From the NCBI GenBank assembly GCA_021202465.1, contig JAJQCZ010000015.1, positions 1 through 55,753 on the forward strand: a DNA stretch of 55,753 nucleotides. Reading direction: 5' to 3'. Shown piece by piece: positions 15,981 to 24,490 of the stretch. The notes below the pieces were generated by a model that had not been told where the DNA came from, made no database searches, and saw only the letters and a program-made list of their open reading frames with translations. Position numbers and translations under genes: made by a program. Source of the stretch: Lachnospiraceae bacterium. Its GTDB lineage: Bacteria; Bacillota; Clostridia; Lachnospirales; Lachnospiraceae. Each line of letters begins with the position of its first letter. The first letter of the stretch is position 1.

Positions 15981-17618
15981 CTATTTGATCGTGTTTCCGC
16001 TCACCGTGGAGGAGCCGGAGGCGACCCGTATGCCGGCTTTCTTTCCGGGCGAGGTGATGGTATTCTTCTGAATCTTCGAAACCGAACCCTTCAGCTGCAC
16101 GTGAATGCCATATTCCCCCGGCTTTTTGATCTTGTTGCTGATCACGCTCGTCACCCTGGAGGAATCCTCGACCCGTATGCCGTCCTTCGTCGGCGAGGAA
16201 ATCGTGTTTTTGGCAATTTTCGTCGCCTTCGAGCTGCCGTTCAGATAGATTCCGTGGATGAAGCTGCCGCTGATCTTATTGCTGCTGATCGACGTACAGG
16301 TACTCTTCTCGCGAAGCTGGATCCCGTAGTATTTTTCCTGTCCGCCGGAACCTGTGTAGCTGATGGTGTTGCCTGTGATCGAAGCCTTCTTCGTATTGAC
16401 CAGACGGATCCCCAGGTACTTTGTTTTAATCGTATTTCCGGAGATCGTGACCCCGCTGACATAATAATCCCCCTTCGGGATCTTATCCCCTGAGGCAGTG
16501 CCAAGCCCGGTTTTCTTACTCAGAGTGAAGCCGTTGACGAGAATGCCTACGCTGTCATAATCGGCCCAGGGATCCGAGCCGCTCAGCGTGATCGTATTAT
16601 TAGTGATCACGATCTTCTGATCAGCGGCCGGCGTCTTGTATTTCACTGAGGTACCCGAGGGCACGCCGCCCTGCGCCGCCAGCGTGGAGGAGAGATAGAC
16701 TCCCTCTGCGCTCGTATTGAACAGCACCGGATAGATCGCGATCCCCCGCGGCGTTGTCCCATTGATCATATTGTCAGAGATCGTACAGTTGATCCAGTTC
16801 TGCCCCTGGATCGCCGCGCTGCGGCAGTTGGTGAAGGTCGAATTCGTAATCTGAATATTTTTGACCGGATTATTCAGTACCGCCGTATGGCTCCCCACAC
16901 CGCGGGGCACATTTTTAAACTTGCAGTTGTCGATCACGATGTTCTTGCAGGGCAGATCCTCATAAACATAATCGGAAAAATGCTTCTTCACCAGAACATC
17001 GATCTGAATCGCCTCATAATAGAGCTCGCTCCGGGACGCGTCATCCGACAGCGTCTGGTTCTGGAACGTACAGCTGCGAACTGTCAGCCCCTTTACACCG
17101 GCCACTTCCATGAGATGGCCGTTCTTCACATTTTTCAGCGTGCATTTCTTCAGCGTAAAGTTGTACGCATGTGCCACCTTCAGGAGCGTGTGTTCCTTCT
17201 TATTCAGATCCAGCGTACCCCCGTAAATGGTAATATTTTTATAATAATATCCGGTCGCGTTGTCGCTCTCTGCCCCCACGATGATCAGGCCGGCATCACC
17301 TGTCTGCTTCAGCGTCACGCCCTTCAGCACCAGAAATGTATTGCTGTAAATGTGAAGCGCTTTCGTCAGTTTATAGGTTCCCTCCGGCACCGTGATCTTA
17401 TAGGGATTCGAGGCCGTCGCCTTCTCCTTCGCCTCATCCAGAAGCGCCTGGATCGCCTTCGTTGCCCCCTTACTCTCGATGCTCGAGGCAGAGACCGTCT
17501 TCTTCGTGTAAGTCGCCGCCATGACCTGCGTGCTGCCCGCACCGAGCAGCAGAACACAAACCAGCAGCGCACCCGCCAGAATCCAGTATCCCCTGCGGCG
17601 TTTTTTCTCTGTCTTCAT
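15981..17618 (-). CDS. Secreted right-handed parallel beta-helix repeat protein
   Basis: 545 residues starting at MKTEKKRRRGYW (17618). The N-terminus has a basic stretch and a hydrophobic signal segment (about 12-32) ending near MAATYT, so the protein is exported or N-anchored. Most of the rest is short repeated strands of the form NxI-x-NN-x-I (for example ITNSTFTNC, ISGNTIKTK, ISSNKISGS), the pattern of pectate-lyase-like beta-helices. Such folds are glycan lyases, hydrolases, epimerases or adhesins; no catalytic signature was recognised. No LPxTG motif is seen. It follows the yfcE-like gene by 22 bp and may be the last gene of that run. Confidence 0.82.
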   Translation of the reverse strand: MKTEKKRRRGYWILAGALLVCVLLLGAGSTQVMAATYTKKTVSASSIESKGATKAIQALLDEAKEKATASNPYKITVPEGTYKLTKALHIYSNTFLVLKGVTLKQTGDAGLIIVGAESDNATGYYYKNITIYGGTLDLNKKEHTLLKVAHAYNFTLKKCTLKNVKNGHLMEVAGVKGLTVRSCTFQNQTLSDDASRSELYYEAIQIDVLVKKHFSDYVYEDLPCKNIVIDNCKFKNVPRGVGSHTAVLNNPVKNIQITNSTFTNCRSAAIQGQNWINCTISDNMINGTTPRGIAIYPVLFNTSAEGVYLSSTLAAQGGVPSGTSVKYKTPAADQKIVITNNTITLSGSDPWADYDSVGILVNGFTLSKKTGLGTASGDKIPKGDYYVSGVTISGNTIKTKYLGIRLVNTKKASITGNTISYTGSGGQEKYYGIQLREKSTCTSISSNKISGSFIHGIYLNGSSKATKIAKNTISSPTKDGIRVEDSSRVTSVISNKIKKPGEYGIHVQLKGSVSKIQKNTITSPGKKAGIRVASGSSTVSGNTIK

Positions 17619-17640
17619 CGTCTTTCCCCCTTTTCCTCTG

Positions 17641-18132
17641 TTATTGCAGCCCTGTTGCGTAAGAAATAGTAAAATGGCACTGTCCCTTCGCATCGATCTC
17701 CAGAATCGCGAAGGAAGGACGGTGGCCCTCCTGACGGGGCAGCGAGAGACTGCCCGGATTCAGAAAGGCTCTCTCTCCGATGTAGGAGAGATCCGGAATA
17801 TGCGTGTGGCCGTAGAGCACGACGTCAGCCTGCGCCTCTTCCGCCGCCAGGTTCAGGTGGGCAAGTCCCCGATGGACATCATACCGGTGTCCGTGAGTCA
17901 TAAAAATCCGCCGGTCGCCCAGTTCCACGACCCGCTCCCAGGGCTCTCGGCTCAGGCGGTCACAGTTTCCCGCCACGAAGGTAATCGGACAGCCCACGGT
18001 GCCCCGCAGGAAATCCTCATCTCCCTCCACATCGCCCAGATGGAGGATCCGATCCACCGGCGCCACCCGCTTCACCACCCCCCGGAAATGCTCCAGCCGG
18101 CCGTGCGTATCGCTGACCACGAGAATCTTCAT
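17641..18132 (-). CDS. YfcE/MJ0936 family metallophosphodiesterase
   Basis: Small cytosolic phosphoesterase of 163 residues with the calcineurin-like metal motifs in order: VVSDTHGR (6-13), LHLGDVEGDEDF, FVAGNCD, MTHGHRYDV and LYGHTHIPD. Family members hydrolyse phosphodiesters in vitro; the natural substrate is generally unknown. The ATG at 18132 overlaps the upstream pyrophosphatase stop (ATGA), showing translational coupling. An extended reading from 18240 is rejected for that reason. Confidence 0.92.
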   Translation of the reverse strand: MKILVVSDTHGRLEHFRGVVKRVAPVDRILHLGDVEGDEDFLRGTVGCPITFVAGNCDRLSREPWERVVELGDRRIFMTHGHRYDVHRGLAHLNLAAEEAQADVVLYGHTHIPDLSYIGERAFLNPGSLSLPRQEGHRPSFAILEIDAKGQCHFTISYATGLQ

Positions 18133-18743
18133 CGCTGCTCCTCCTGCCACGCGGCGATGGACCCGGCCATGATTCGCAGAGCCTTTCCCCGGTGGCTGAT
18201 GGCATTCTTCTCCCCGGCCGGAAGATCCGCCGTGGTACATCCCCTCTCAGGCAGCCAGAAAATGGGATCGTAGCCGAACCCGCCGCTGCCGCTGGGCTTC
18301 TCTGCGATCTGACCTTCGATGGTTCCCTCCGCCACCTCTTCATGGCCGTCGGGAAACACGGCGGCGATAACACAGCGGAAACGGGCGCTGCGCTCCGCGC
18401 CGACGCAGCCTGCCACCTGGTCCATGATCGCCTGGTTCTTGATCACATACGAGGTATCCTCCCCCATAAAACGAGCCGAGTAGACGCCCGGCGCCCCGTC
18501 CAGAGCATCCACCTCCAGGCCGGAATCATCGGCCAGCACCAGACCGCCGGTGACGGCGTGGACGGCCCGGGCTTTGATGCGCGCGTTCTCCTCGAAGGTC
18601 GTCCCATCCTCCACGATCTCCGCGTGGATATCCAGATCCTTCAGAGAAAAGACCGGCAGACCGAGATCGGCCAGCACAGCCCGCACCTCCCGCATCTTTC
18701 CCTCATTTCCCGTCGCAAAAACAATCCTCTGTTCCGCGTCCAT
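18129..18743 (-). CDS. rdgB: XTP/dITP diphosphatase (RdgB/HAM1 family)
   Basis: House-cleaning enzyme that hydrolyses non-canonical purine triphosphates (XTP, ITP, dITP) to monophosphates, preventing their incorporation. The 204-residue protein has FATGNEGKMREV at the N-terminus, VLADDSGLEVDALDGAPGVYSAR in the centre, and SGGFGYDPIFW with SHRGKAL near the end, all family-defining. It starts 4 bp after the methyltransferase stop and overlaps the next gene by 4 bp, so three genes form a tight operon. Confidence 0.95.
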   Translation of the reverse strand: MDAEQRIVFATGNEGKMREVRAVLADLGLPVFSLKDLDIHAEIVEDGTTFEENARIKARAVHAVTGGLVLADDSGLEVDALDGAPGVYSARFMGEDTSYVIKNQAIMDQVAGCVGAERSARFRCVIAAVFPDGHEEVAEGTIEGQIAEKPSGSGGFGYDPIFWLPERGCTTADLPAGEKNAISHRGKALRIMAGSIAAWQEEQR

Positions 18744-18747
18744 TGCG

Positions 18748-19908
18748 TCAGCTCCTCTCCCCTGTGCCGGGCCTCTTTCTGGGAGGCTTCGGCCCCAGGA
18801 ACTGGTAAAAATACGTCTTCATCATGCCGTTGTATATCTTGCGGTTCCGGTCTGCCTTACGCCCGAAATATTTCTCCGCATCCCCGTAAGCGGTGATCAT
18901 ATAACAGGACCAGGAATCCAGCGCAGCAAACCGCTCGCCGATGGTCCGGTACAGCGCCGGAAGCGCCTCCTTTTCCTCGATCCGCTCCCCGTAGGGCGGA
19001 TTCATGATCAGGAAACCGTACTTCTTCGGATGACTCAGCTCACTCACCGGCCTCTGCTGGAAATGGATCAGGTGGTCGACGCCCGCTTCCCGGGCATTGG
19101 CCCGGGCGGCCTTCACCACATCGGCATCGATATCAAACCCCTGGATGTCTGTCTCTATTCTGACATCCAGCAGAGAAGCCGCCTCATCCGCCGCCTCATA
19201 CCAGGCCTTCCGCGGAATCACGCCCGGCCAGTTCTCGGCCAGGAAGCTCCGGTTCATCCCCGGCGCCATATGGGCTGCCATCATGGCCGCCTCGATGGGA
19301 AAGGTTCCGCTGCCGCAGAAGGGATCCACCAGAATCCGATCGCCCCGCCAGGGCGTCAGCATCAGCAGCGCCGCCGCCAGGGTCTCCGTGATCGGAGCCT
19401 TCGCCGTCATCTTCCGGTATCCGCGCCGATGCAGAGATTCTCCGGAGGTATCGATTCCCACTGTCACCCGGTTCTTATAGAGGAAGACCCGCAGCGGAAA
19501 CTGAGCGCCGGTCTCCGGAAACCAGTTCACGCCGTACACTCTCTTCAGCCGTTCCACCATCGCTTTTTTCATGATAGACTGAATGTCGGAAGCACTGAAC
19601 AGCTGACTCTTGATCGAGGAAGCTTTGGCCACCCAGAACTTCCCGTCGGCAGGAATGAATTCCTCCCAGGCGACTGCCTTCGTCTTCTCGAAGAGCTCAT
19701 CAAATGTTGTTGCCTCGAACTCCGCCGCCTTGAGGAGCACACGCTCCGCGGTCCGCAGAAACAGGTTGGCCCGGCAGGCTGCCTCCGGTCCCCCGGAAAA
19801 GGTCACCCTGCCATCCTCCACCTGGACGATAGAATACCCCAGGTCTGTGATTTCTTTCTTGCACACGACCTCCAGCCCGAAATGGCAGGGGGCGATCCAC
19901 TGGTACAT
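18748..19908 (-). CDS. THUMP-domain class I SAM-dependent RNA methyltransferase (RlmL/YpsC type)
   Basis: 386 residues. The N-terminal half is a ferredoxin-like plus THUMP RNA-binding module (RVTFSGG, ANLFLRTAERVLL). The C-terminal half is a Rossmann methyltransferase with the SAM motif VDPFCGSGTFPIEAA and the N2-guanine catalytic motif NPPYGERI. Homologues methylate 23S rRNA guanine N2. A 120-bp leader carries a promoter and an 8-bp hairpin. It heads the run with rdgB and yfcE. Confidence 0.92.
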   Translation of the reverse strand: MYQWIAPCHFGLEVVCKKEITDLGYSIVQVEDGRVTFSGGPEAACRANLFLRTAERVLLKAAEFEATTFDELFEKTKAVAWEEFIPADGKFWVAKASSIKSQLFSASDIQSIMKKAMVERLKRVYGVNWFPETGAQFPLRVFLYKNRVTVGIDTSGESLHRRGYRKMTAKAPITETLAAALLMLTPWRGDRILVDPFCGSGTFPIEAAMMAAHMAPGMNRSFLAENWPGVIPRKAWYEAADEAASLLDVRIETDIQGFDIDADVVKAARANAREAGVDHLIHFQQRPVSELSHPKKYGFLIMNPPYGERIEEKEALPALYRTIGERFAALDSWSCYMITAYGDAEKYFGRKADRNRKIYNGMMKTYFYQFLGPKPPRKRPGTGERS

Positions 19909-19933
19909 CCGTTTTCATTCTCCTTCCCGACCG

Positions 19934-19952
19934 GTCTGTCCGCCGGACAGAC
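19934..19952. other. Hairpin in the leader of the RlmL-like gene
   Basis: GTCTGTCC-GCC-GGACAGAC, a perfect 8-bp stem with a 3-base loop, lies between the promoter and the ribosome site. It has no T run, so it is more likely a leader structure or protein site than a terminator. Confidence 0.4.
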
Positions 19953-19964
19953 ACCGATACAGAA

Positions 19965-19993
19965 ATATTACCCTGTTTTCCGCTTCTTCGCAA
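19965..19993 (-). promoter_or_regulatory. Promoter of the RlmL-like/rdgB/yfcE operon
   Basis: On the minus strand TTGCGA (19988-19993), 17 bp, TAATAT (19965-19970), about 60 bp before the start codon. Confidence 0.6.
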
Positions 19994-20034
19994 CCAATTT
20001 ACAGGATTTTTTATCTCCAGACATACGCGGACGC

Positions 20035-20072
20035 AAAAGGGGCGGAACCCCTCAAAGGATTCCGCCCCTTTT
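20035..20072 (-). terminator. Terminator of the repeat-protein gene
   Basis: AAAAGGGGCGGAA (20035-20047) pairs with TTCCGCCCCTTTT (20060-20072), a 13-bp perfect stem, about 30 bp after the stop of the repeat protein. Confidence 0.75.
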
Positions 20073-20103
20073 CGCGTCTGCGCCGTAAACGACTTTCCGC
20101 CGT

Positions 20104-20367
20104 TTACTGTTCCTGAGACCGGTTCTGACTGCGGTTCTGCAGACGGTTCCGGTCACAGTTCTGTTCTCTGTCCTGACTCCGGTTCTCCGAGCGGTTCCGG
20201 TCGCAGTTCTGCTCTCTGTTCTGGCTCCGGTTCTCCGAGCGGTTCCGGTCGCAATCCTGCTCCCGGTTCCCGGATCGGTTCTCCGAACGATTCCGGTCAC
20301 AGTTCTGCTCTCTGCTCTGACTCTGGTTCTCGGAACGGTTTCTCTCCTGATTTCTGGTGCTCGCCAT
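20104..20367 (-). CDS. Small Arg/Asn/Gln/Glu-rich 16-residue repeat protein, possible spore protein
   Basis: 87 residues starting MASTRNQERN, with AGGAGGG eight bases upstream. Residues 11-74 are four copies of a 16-residue unit close to RSENRSQNREQNCDRN, and a partial fifth copy follows. Each unit has one Cys and several Arg. The DNA therefore has a 48-bp tandem repeat (20146-20337). There are no membrane segments or hydrophobic core, so it is probably disordered or forms a cross-linked coat. No family is recognised with confidence. A sigma-G-like promoter upstream, low hydrophobicity and high charge suggest a spore-associated protein, but this is inference. Confidence 0.7.
   Translation of the reverse strand: MASTRNQERNRSENQSQSREQNCDRNRSENRSGNREQDCDRNRSENRSQNREQNCDRNRSENRSQDREQNCDRNRLQNRSQNRSQEQ
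20146..20337 (-). repeat. Four 48-bp in-frame tandem repeats inside the small protein gene
   Basis: Copies at 20290-20337, 20242-20289, 20194-20241 and 20146-20193, each coding for 16 residues. Differences fall mostly at single residues (N/D, Q/S/G). The coding frame is kept, so this is a protein repeat, not an intergenic one. Confidence 0.85.
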
Positions 20368-20388
20368 ATTCAGATCCCTCCTTGATTT

Positions 20389-20449
20389 TGGCCGTATGGC
20401 CATAACGGATCCCTTTACGGGACCTCCTTACTCCTGGCCGAATGGCCAT
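20389..20449 (-). repeat. Duplicated leader segment with two Shine-Dalgarno-like sites
   Basis: TGGCCGTATGGCCAT (20389-20403) and TGGCCGAATGGCCAT (20435-20449) lie 46 bp apart. On the minus strand each is followed, five to six bases on, by AAGGAGG. Only the copy nearer the gene drives the 20367 start. The distal copy precedes an out-of-frame ATG (20449) whose reading would overlap the repeat gene; this is not called as a gene. Confidence 0.6.
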
Positions 20450-20474
20450 AGGTTTACCCAGTGGGCACAATTCC

Positions 20475-20502
20475 AGTATGCCCGGCCACCAGTTTTTTAT
20501 GC
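20475..20502 (-). promoter_or_regulatory. Candidate sigma-G-like promoter of the repeat protein
   Basis: On the minus strand GCATA (20498-20502), 17 bp, CATACT (20475-20480), close to the forespore sigma-G consensus (GHATR, 17-18 bp, CATWHTA). It predicts a leader of about 100 bases. No good vegetative promoter is seen in this stretch. Confidence 0.35.
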
Positions 20503-20736
20503 AAAAGGATCCGCTGCTTACCGGAAAAAGAAAATCCGGCGGCAAAACACAGGTTCAACGCAGTCTTTTAACATTTTTATCATATCAAATTCACATAATC
20601 GTCACGAATCCGGGGTATGATAACATCATCAAAAGCAAGACAAACCGTTTAAGGCCAGCTACGTTTTTTCGTTTTTCATATATTTCCCCTTTCTTTAGGG
20701 CCGTCACAGAGGTGGCGGCTCTTTTGTTTCATGAGT
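20503..20736. other. Gene-free stretch with a plus-strand terminator-like hairpin
   Basis: No convincing gene is seen. The stretch is AT-rich from about 20560 to 20690. GCCGTCAC/GTGGCGGC (20700-20720), followed by TCTTTTGTTT, looks like a plus-strand terminator with no plus-strand gene before it. CCGGA/TCCGG forms a small hairpin near 20520-20540. A short unannotated plus-strand RNA is possible. Confidence 0.35.
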
Positions 20737-20805
20737 CAAAAAATCCCGGGAACGTCCTCTGCCGCACAGGTTTCAGCCTGCGGCGGAAGACATTCCCGGG
20801 ATTTT
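20737..20805 (-). terminator. Terminator of the HAAS-type membrane protein gene
   Basis: A long stem AATCCCGGGAAYGTC (20742-20756 with 20789-20803) encloses a second short helix (TGCCGCA/TGCGGCG). On the minus strand six T follow. It lies 12 bp after the gene. Confidence 0.75.
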
Positions 20806-20816
20806 ACATTTTATCG

Positions 20817-21308
20817 TTACCACCGCCGCGGCCCTCTCCGATCCGCGACCAGCCGCCAGATCAGCCAGAGGATCACCAGCACCCAGAAGACAGGGGAACG
20901 CAGAATGACCAGAGCCAGCGTGAAGACACTCGAAAGAACGATCAGAAGGACAACGATGACCGCCGCCACAACCAGAGTGATCTTCCAGGAAGATACCCGG
21001 GTCACGTGCACATCCGGGCCTCCATACGACTCATACCGCTCCTCCGTTTCCTCATACCCATAGCGCGCTTCCGGCTCCCGATACTCCCGGGGGCCGTTTC
21101 CAGCCGCCGCCTCGTTCGCGTCGATGATCGACCTGGCAATGAGACGGGGATCCCCCAGCTCTTCCATCACATCCTCTTCCCGGCGCCCCCGGGAAATCTC
21201 ACCGGAGATAAAGTCCCGGTAATAGCGCAGGTTGTCTTGGATGACCTGAGGGGATACCTCCCCCTCCAGTGCCTCCTCCAGACGGTTCAAAAATTCCTGT
21301 CGGTTCAT
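20817..21308 (-). CDS. HAAS/DUF1700-type membrane protein
   Basis: 163 residues. MNRQEFLNRLEEALEG followed by YYRDFISGEI and EEDVMEELGDPRLIARSII is the HAAS/DUF1700 alpha-helical domain (1-65), often found in proteins that work with PadR regulators. A charged linker (70-105) follows, then two membrane segments (about 108-130 and 133-152) and a basic C-terminus. The start at 21308 has GAGGAGGG upstream. No PadR gene is adjacent, which is unusual for the class. Function is unknown. Confidence 0.8.
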   Translation of the reverse strand: MNRQEFLNRLEEALEGEVSPQVIQDNLRYYRDFISGEISRGRREEDVMEELGDPRLIARSIIDANEAAAGNGPREYREPEARYGYEETEERYESYGGPDVHVTRVSSWKITLVVAAVIVVLLIVLSSVFTLALVILRSPVFWVLVILWLIWRLVADRRGPRRW

Positions 21309-21376
21309 TCTCGCCCTCCTCGGCAGCCGGCTCTCACGCCTGGATACATATCTCACATTATTTCATGCAGCCTATC

Positions 21377-23029
21377 TCACGAAAACAGACGGTTCATGGC
21401 ACTGAAGATGCCCCGGATCGATGCGCGCGTGATGTTGGAGCTGATTCCCACACCATAGGTAGCGCGGCCGCTCTCCAGATCGACCATATGAATGTACGCG
21501 GCCGCCTTGGACTTCGAGCCCTGGGTCAGAGCATGCTCGTCATAATCCAGAATCCGGGTATGTACCGGAATCTTGGACAGAAGCGCGCCCTTGACCGCGT
21601 CGATGGGGCCGTTGCCTACGTTGGCCGCCTCCATGATCTCGCCCTCATATTTGAATTTCAGAGATACCCGGGTATCCATGCCCACATCCGAGATCTCGTA
21701 ATGGATCAGCTGGAACGGGCCCTCCTTGGCCAGATATTCCTTCTCGAACTCACGGTAAATGGATTCCGGCGCCACCTCGCCCTGCCTCTCGGCGATTTCC
21801 TGAATCACATCGGCAAACTCTCTCTGCATCCCCTTGGGCATCTTGAAGCCGAAGCAGGACTCCATGACATAGGCGACGCCGCCCTTGCCGGACTGACTGT
21901 TGATGCGGACGACCGGTTCGTACACCCGGCCGATATCTGTCGGGTCGATGGGAAGATAAGGAACCTCCCAGTAGGGATTGTTTCTTTCCTTCATGGCCTT
22001 GACGCCCTTGTTGATGGCATCCTGATGAGAGCCGGAGAAGGCCGTGAATACCAGCTTGCCGGCATAGGGATGTCTCTCGTGGATATGCATCCGGGTGCAG
22101 CGCTCGTAGATCTCACTGATCTCGCGCACATCTTCAATGTTCAGCTCCGGATCGACGCCCTGAGAGAACATATTGTAGGCAATATTCAGAATATCCACGT
22201 TGCCGGTGCGTTCGCCGTTACCGAACAGAGTTCCCTCGACGCGGTCCGCGCCGGCCAGAAGCGCCAGCTCGGTGGCCGCCACACCGGTTCCCCGGTCATT
22301 ATGGGGATGGACGCTCAGTGTGATCGTCTCACGGTTCTTAAAATGTTTATTCATCCACTCGATCTGATCGGCATAGACATTCGGCGTATTCATCTCCACC
22401 GTGGCGGGAAGGTTGAAGATGATCTTATTGTCCTCTGTGGGCTGCCACTCCTCCTGTACAGCCGTGCAGACCTCCAGCGCATAATCCAGCTCGGTGCCGG
22501 TAAAGCTCTCCGGGGAATACTCCAGCTGAATCTTTCCCGGGAATTCTTTCGCCATCTCTTTGACCATCCGGGTACCCTCTACGGCAATCTGCTTGATTTC
22601 CTCCCGGGTCTTGCCGAAGACCACATCGCGCTGCAGCGTGGAGGTGGAATTGTAAATATGCACCACCGCCTTCGGCAGCCCCTTGATGGACTCGAAAGTG
22701 CGCTTCAGCAGATGCTCGCGGCACTGTACAAGAACCTGTATTGTCACATCATCGGGGATCAGTTTCCGATCGATGAGCTGACGAAGGAAATCGAATTCCA
22801 GCTGAGAGGAGGAGGGGAACCCCACCTCTATCTCCTTGAAACCCAGCTTCACCAGAAGATTGAACATCTCCACCTTCTCGGACACCACCATAGGTTCGAT
22901 CAATGCCTGATTGCCGTCCCGCAGATCGACGCTGCACCAGATGGGCGCTTTCTCAATCTCGCGGTTCGGCCATTCTCTCTCCGGATAATCCATCACCGGA
23001 ACTCTCTTATATCTCTTATAGTTTAACAT
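21377..23029 (-). CDS. leuA: 2-isopropylmalate synthase, long (yeast-type LeuA) form
   Basis: First enzyme of leucine synthesis: acetyl-CoA plus 2-ketoisovalerate to 2-isopropylmalate. The 550-residue protein starts MLNYKRYKRVPVMDYPERE and has WCSVDLRDGNQALIEPM, the long-form HMGL-like active-site segment. SVHPHNDRGTGVAATE carries the metal-binding His pair. A C-terminal leucine-feedback domain runs from about 430 (ALTQGSKSKAAAYIHMVD). The start has AGGAGG upstream. The gap to the upstream cdaR gene is 93 bp and shows no T-box or leader peptide, so it may be carried by the cdaA operon or a weak local promoter. Confidence 0.94.
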   Translation of the reverse strand: MLNYKRYKRVPVMDYPEREWPNREIEKAPIWCSVDLRDGNQALIEPMVVSEKVEMFNLLVKLGFKEIEVGFPSSSQLEFDFLRQLIDRKLIPDDVTIQVLVQCREHLLKRTFESIKGLPKAVVHIYNSTSTLQRDVVFGKTREEIKQIAVEGTRMVKEMAKEFPGKIQLEYSPESFTGTELDYALEVCTAVQEEWQPTEDNKIIFNLPATVEMNTPNVYADQIEWMNKHFKNRETITLSVHPHNDRGTGVAATELALLAGADRVEGTLFGNGERTGNVDILNIAYNMFSQGVDPELNIEDVREISEIYERCTRMHIHERHPYAGKLVFTAFSGSHQDAINKGVKAMKERNNPYWEVPYLPIDPTDIGRVYEPVVRINSQSGKGGVAYVMESCFGFKMPKGMQREFADVIQEIAERQGEVAPESIYREFEKEYLAKEGPFQLIHYEISDVGMDTRVSLKFKYEGEIMEAANVGNGPIDAVKGALLSKIPVHTRILDYDEHALTQGSKSKAAAYIHMVDLESGRATYGVGISSNITRASIRGIFSAMNRLFS

Positions 23030-23122
23030 TTCTGCTTCCTCCTGTTTCTGTCATCTTTTCTGTCTTTTCTATCTGATCTGTCTGCCCCGCGGGCCTCGCC
23101 AAAGCGGCGCTTCACCGGTCTG

Positions 23123-24490
23123 TCATTCCCCGGAGTCCGACATTTCCCCGTCCGGACTCTCGCTCTCCGCCTCGGTCGTTTCCTCCTCAGAGCTCTCTGT
23201 CGTCGTGACAGCTTCTTCCGATTCAGTTGTCTCTTCTTCACTCTCCACAGCCACCAGCTGTAGTCGTACAGACACGGTTCCCACCACCGAGAAGCCCGAC
23301 GGAACCGCGACATCCACCGTCACGCTGTGATACCCGGCCGCAAGGCCGCTCAGATCCGCCGTGCCGCTGAGCTCCGCCTCCGTCAGTTCTTCCAGATCGG
23401 CTTCCAGTCCCTCTACAGTCACATTGACCGTGACGTCCTCACTGCCCAGCGTCAGGGAAGAGTCAAGATTCTCCAGCGTCAGCGCAGAAAGATCCAGCGC
23501 AAAGGTCTTCGTCGACAGCTTCTCAATCTTCAGAGTGACCGTGACCGTGTAATCATCTTCATTAACCAGAGACACTCCTTCCGGCAGACAGTCCCGCAGG
23601 TCGAAGGTCTTCGTGATATCCTCACTGGCTCCGGTCACATCCAGCTCTCCCTCCGGCAGTGTCAGGGAGGAGATCTCCGCCAGAACCGACTTTCTCCCCG
23701 AGATATCGACCGACGACGGCTCAATCTCAATCCCGGAATACTGATAACCGTCCGCCACACTGTCCTGCCCGGTGACCGTATATCCGATGTTCACCGTCTT
23801 TACATTCAGAATCTCCACTTCCACGGAAATCTCTGTCCTTGTCACACTTAAGCCTTCTATATCCCCGGTGTCGAGGATGCTCCCGCCGGGACTATAGAAA
23901 TGGAGCGTCGCCGTCGCCGACACATTCTGCGAGGCATCCTCCACACTGACATCCACCCCGACGTAGCTGACCTGATCGAGGAAGGATTCCGGCGCCGTCA
24001 CCGTCACACTGGCCGGTGAACAGGTAACATCTCCCACCGTATAGCCCGTGGCCGCTTCACCCGTGACATTCACCTGCACGGTCATTTTCTGGGAAACGAT
24101 CTCCTCCAGCTCAACCTCCAGGCTCTGCGTCACCTGCGTGATCTCATCGCTGCTGACCTTACCGCTGGTACAGGTGATCGTCACCGGAATCTGATTCGTC
24201 GCACTGTACAGATCGCTGAAATCGGCCACTGCCTTGAAATCGCTGGCAGACAGATTCTCCGCCACCTTTCTCCGACAGGTGACCCGGATGGTCGCCGTCT
24301 GCGTGCCAACGACAGAATAGGTCATATTCTGATTCGTAATCACATCGTCATTGGTGATCTCAATGGGAATCCCCGAGATCGTCTTCGTCTTATACGGATT
24401 GTCATAGTTGACGACAATGACCCAGATCACCAGCGCGATCACGACGGAAAGCAGCTTCAGGGGCCAGTTACTCAGAATCTTCTTCTTCAT
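23123..24490 (-). CDS. cdaR: CdaR (YbbR-domain) regulator of diadenylate cyclase
   Basis: Membrane-anchored partner that modulates CdaA activity. The 455-residue protein has one N-terminal membrane segment (about 10-30, LKLLSVVIALVIWVIVV) and then four YbbR-type repeats of about 80 residues outside the membrane. It ends in an unusually acidic Glu/Ser/Thr tail (about 415-455). The start at 24490 overlaps the end of cdaA by 23 bp, which fixes the frame choice and shows coupling. Genes of this pair are usually followed by glmM; here leuA follows. Confidence 0.92.
   Translation of the reverse strand: MKKKILSNWPLKLLSVVIALVIWVIVVNYDNPYKTKTISGIPIEITNDDVITNQNMTYSVVGTQTATIRVTCRRKVAENLSASDFKAVADFSDLYSATNQIPVTITCTSGKVSSDEITQVTQSLEVELEEIVSQKMTVQVNVTGEAATGYTVGDVTCSPASVTVTAPESFLDQVSYVGVDVSVEDASQNVSATATLHFYSPGGSILDTGDIEGLSVTRTEISVEVEILNVKTVNIGYTVTGQDSVADGYQYSGIEIEPSSVDISGRKSVLAEISSLTLPEGELDVTGASEDITKTFDLRDCLPEGVSLVNEDDYTVTVTLKIEKLSTKTFALDLSALTLENLDSSLTLGSEDVTVNVTVEGLEADLEELTEAELSGTADLSGLAAGYHSVTVDVAVPSGFSVVGTVSVRLQLVAVESEEETTESEEAVTTTESSEEETTEAESESPDGEMSDSGE

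Noticed and set aside
20107-20337. Regular repeats resembling a CRISPR array
   Set aside because: The 48-bp units are contiguous and keep a coding frame with a ribosome site, and there are no unique spacers.
20297-20449. A second short gene starting at the distal duplicated leader
   Set aside because: It overlaps the repeat protein in another frame, has no own family pattern, and its ribosome-like site lies downstream of the ATG.
21269-23026. Plus-strand 585-codon frame opposite leuA
   Set aside because: Antisense shadow of leuA, with no ribosome site and unnatural composition.
23030-23122. T-box or leader attenuator before leuA
   Set aside because: Only 93 bp, with no T-box core sequence, leader peptide or terminator/antiterminator pair.
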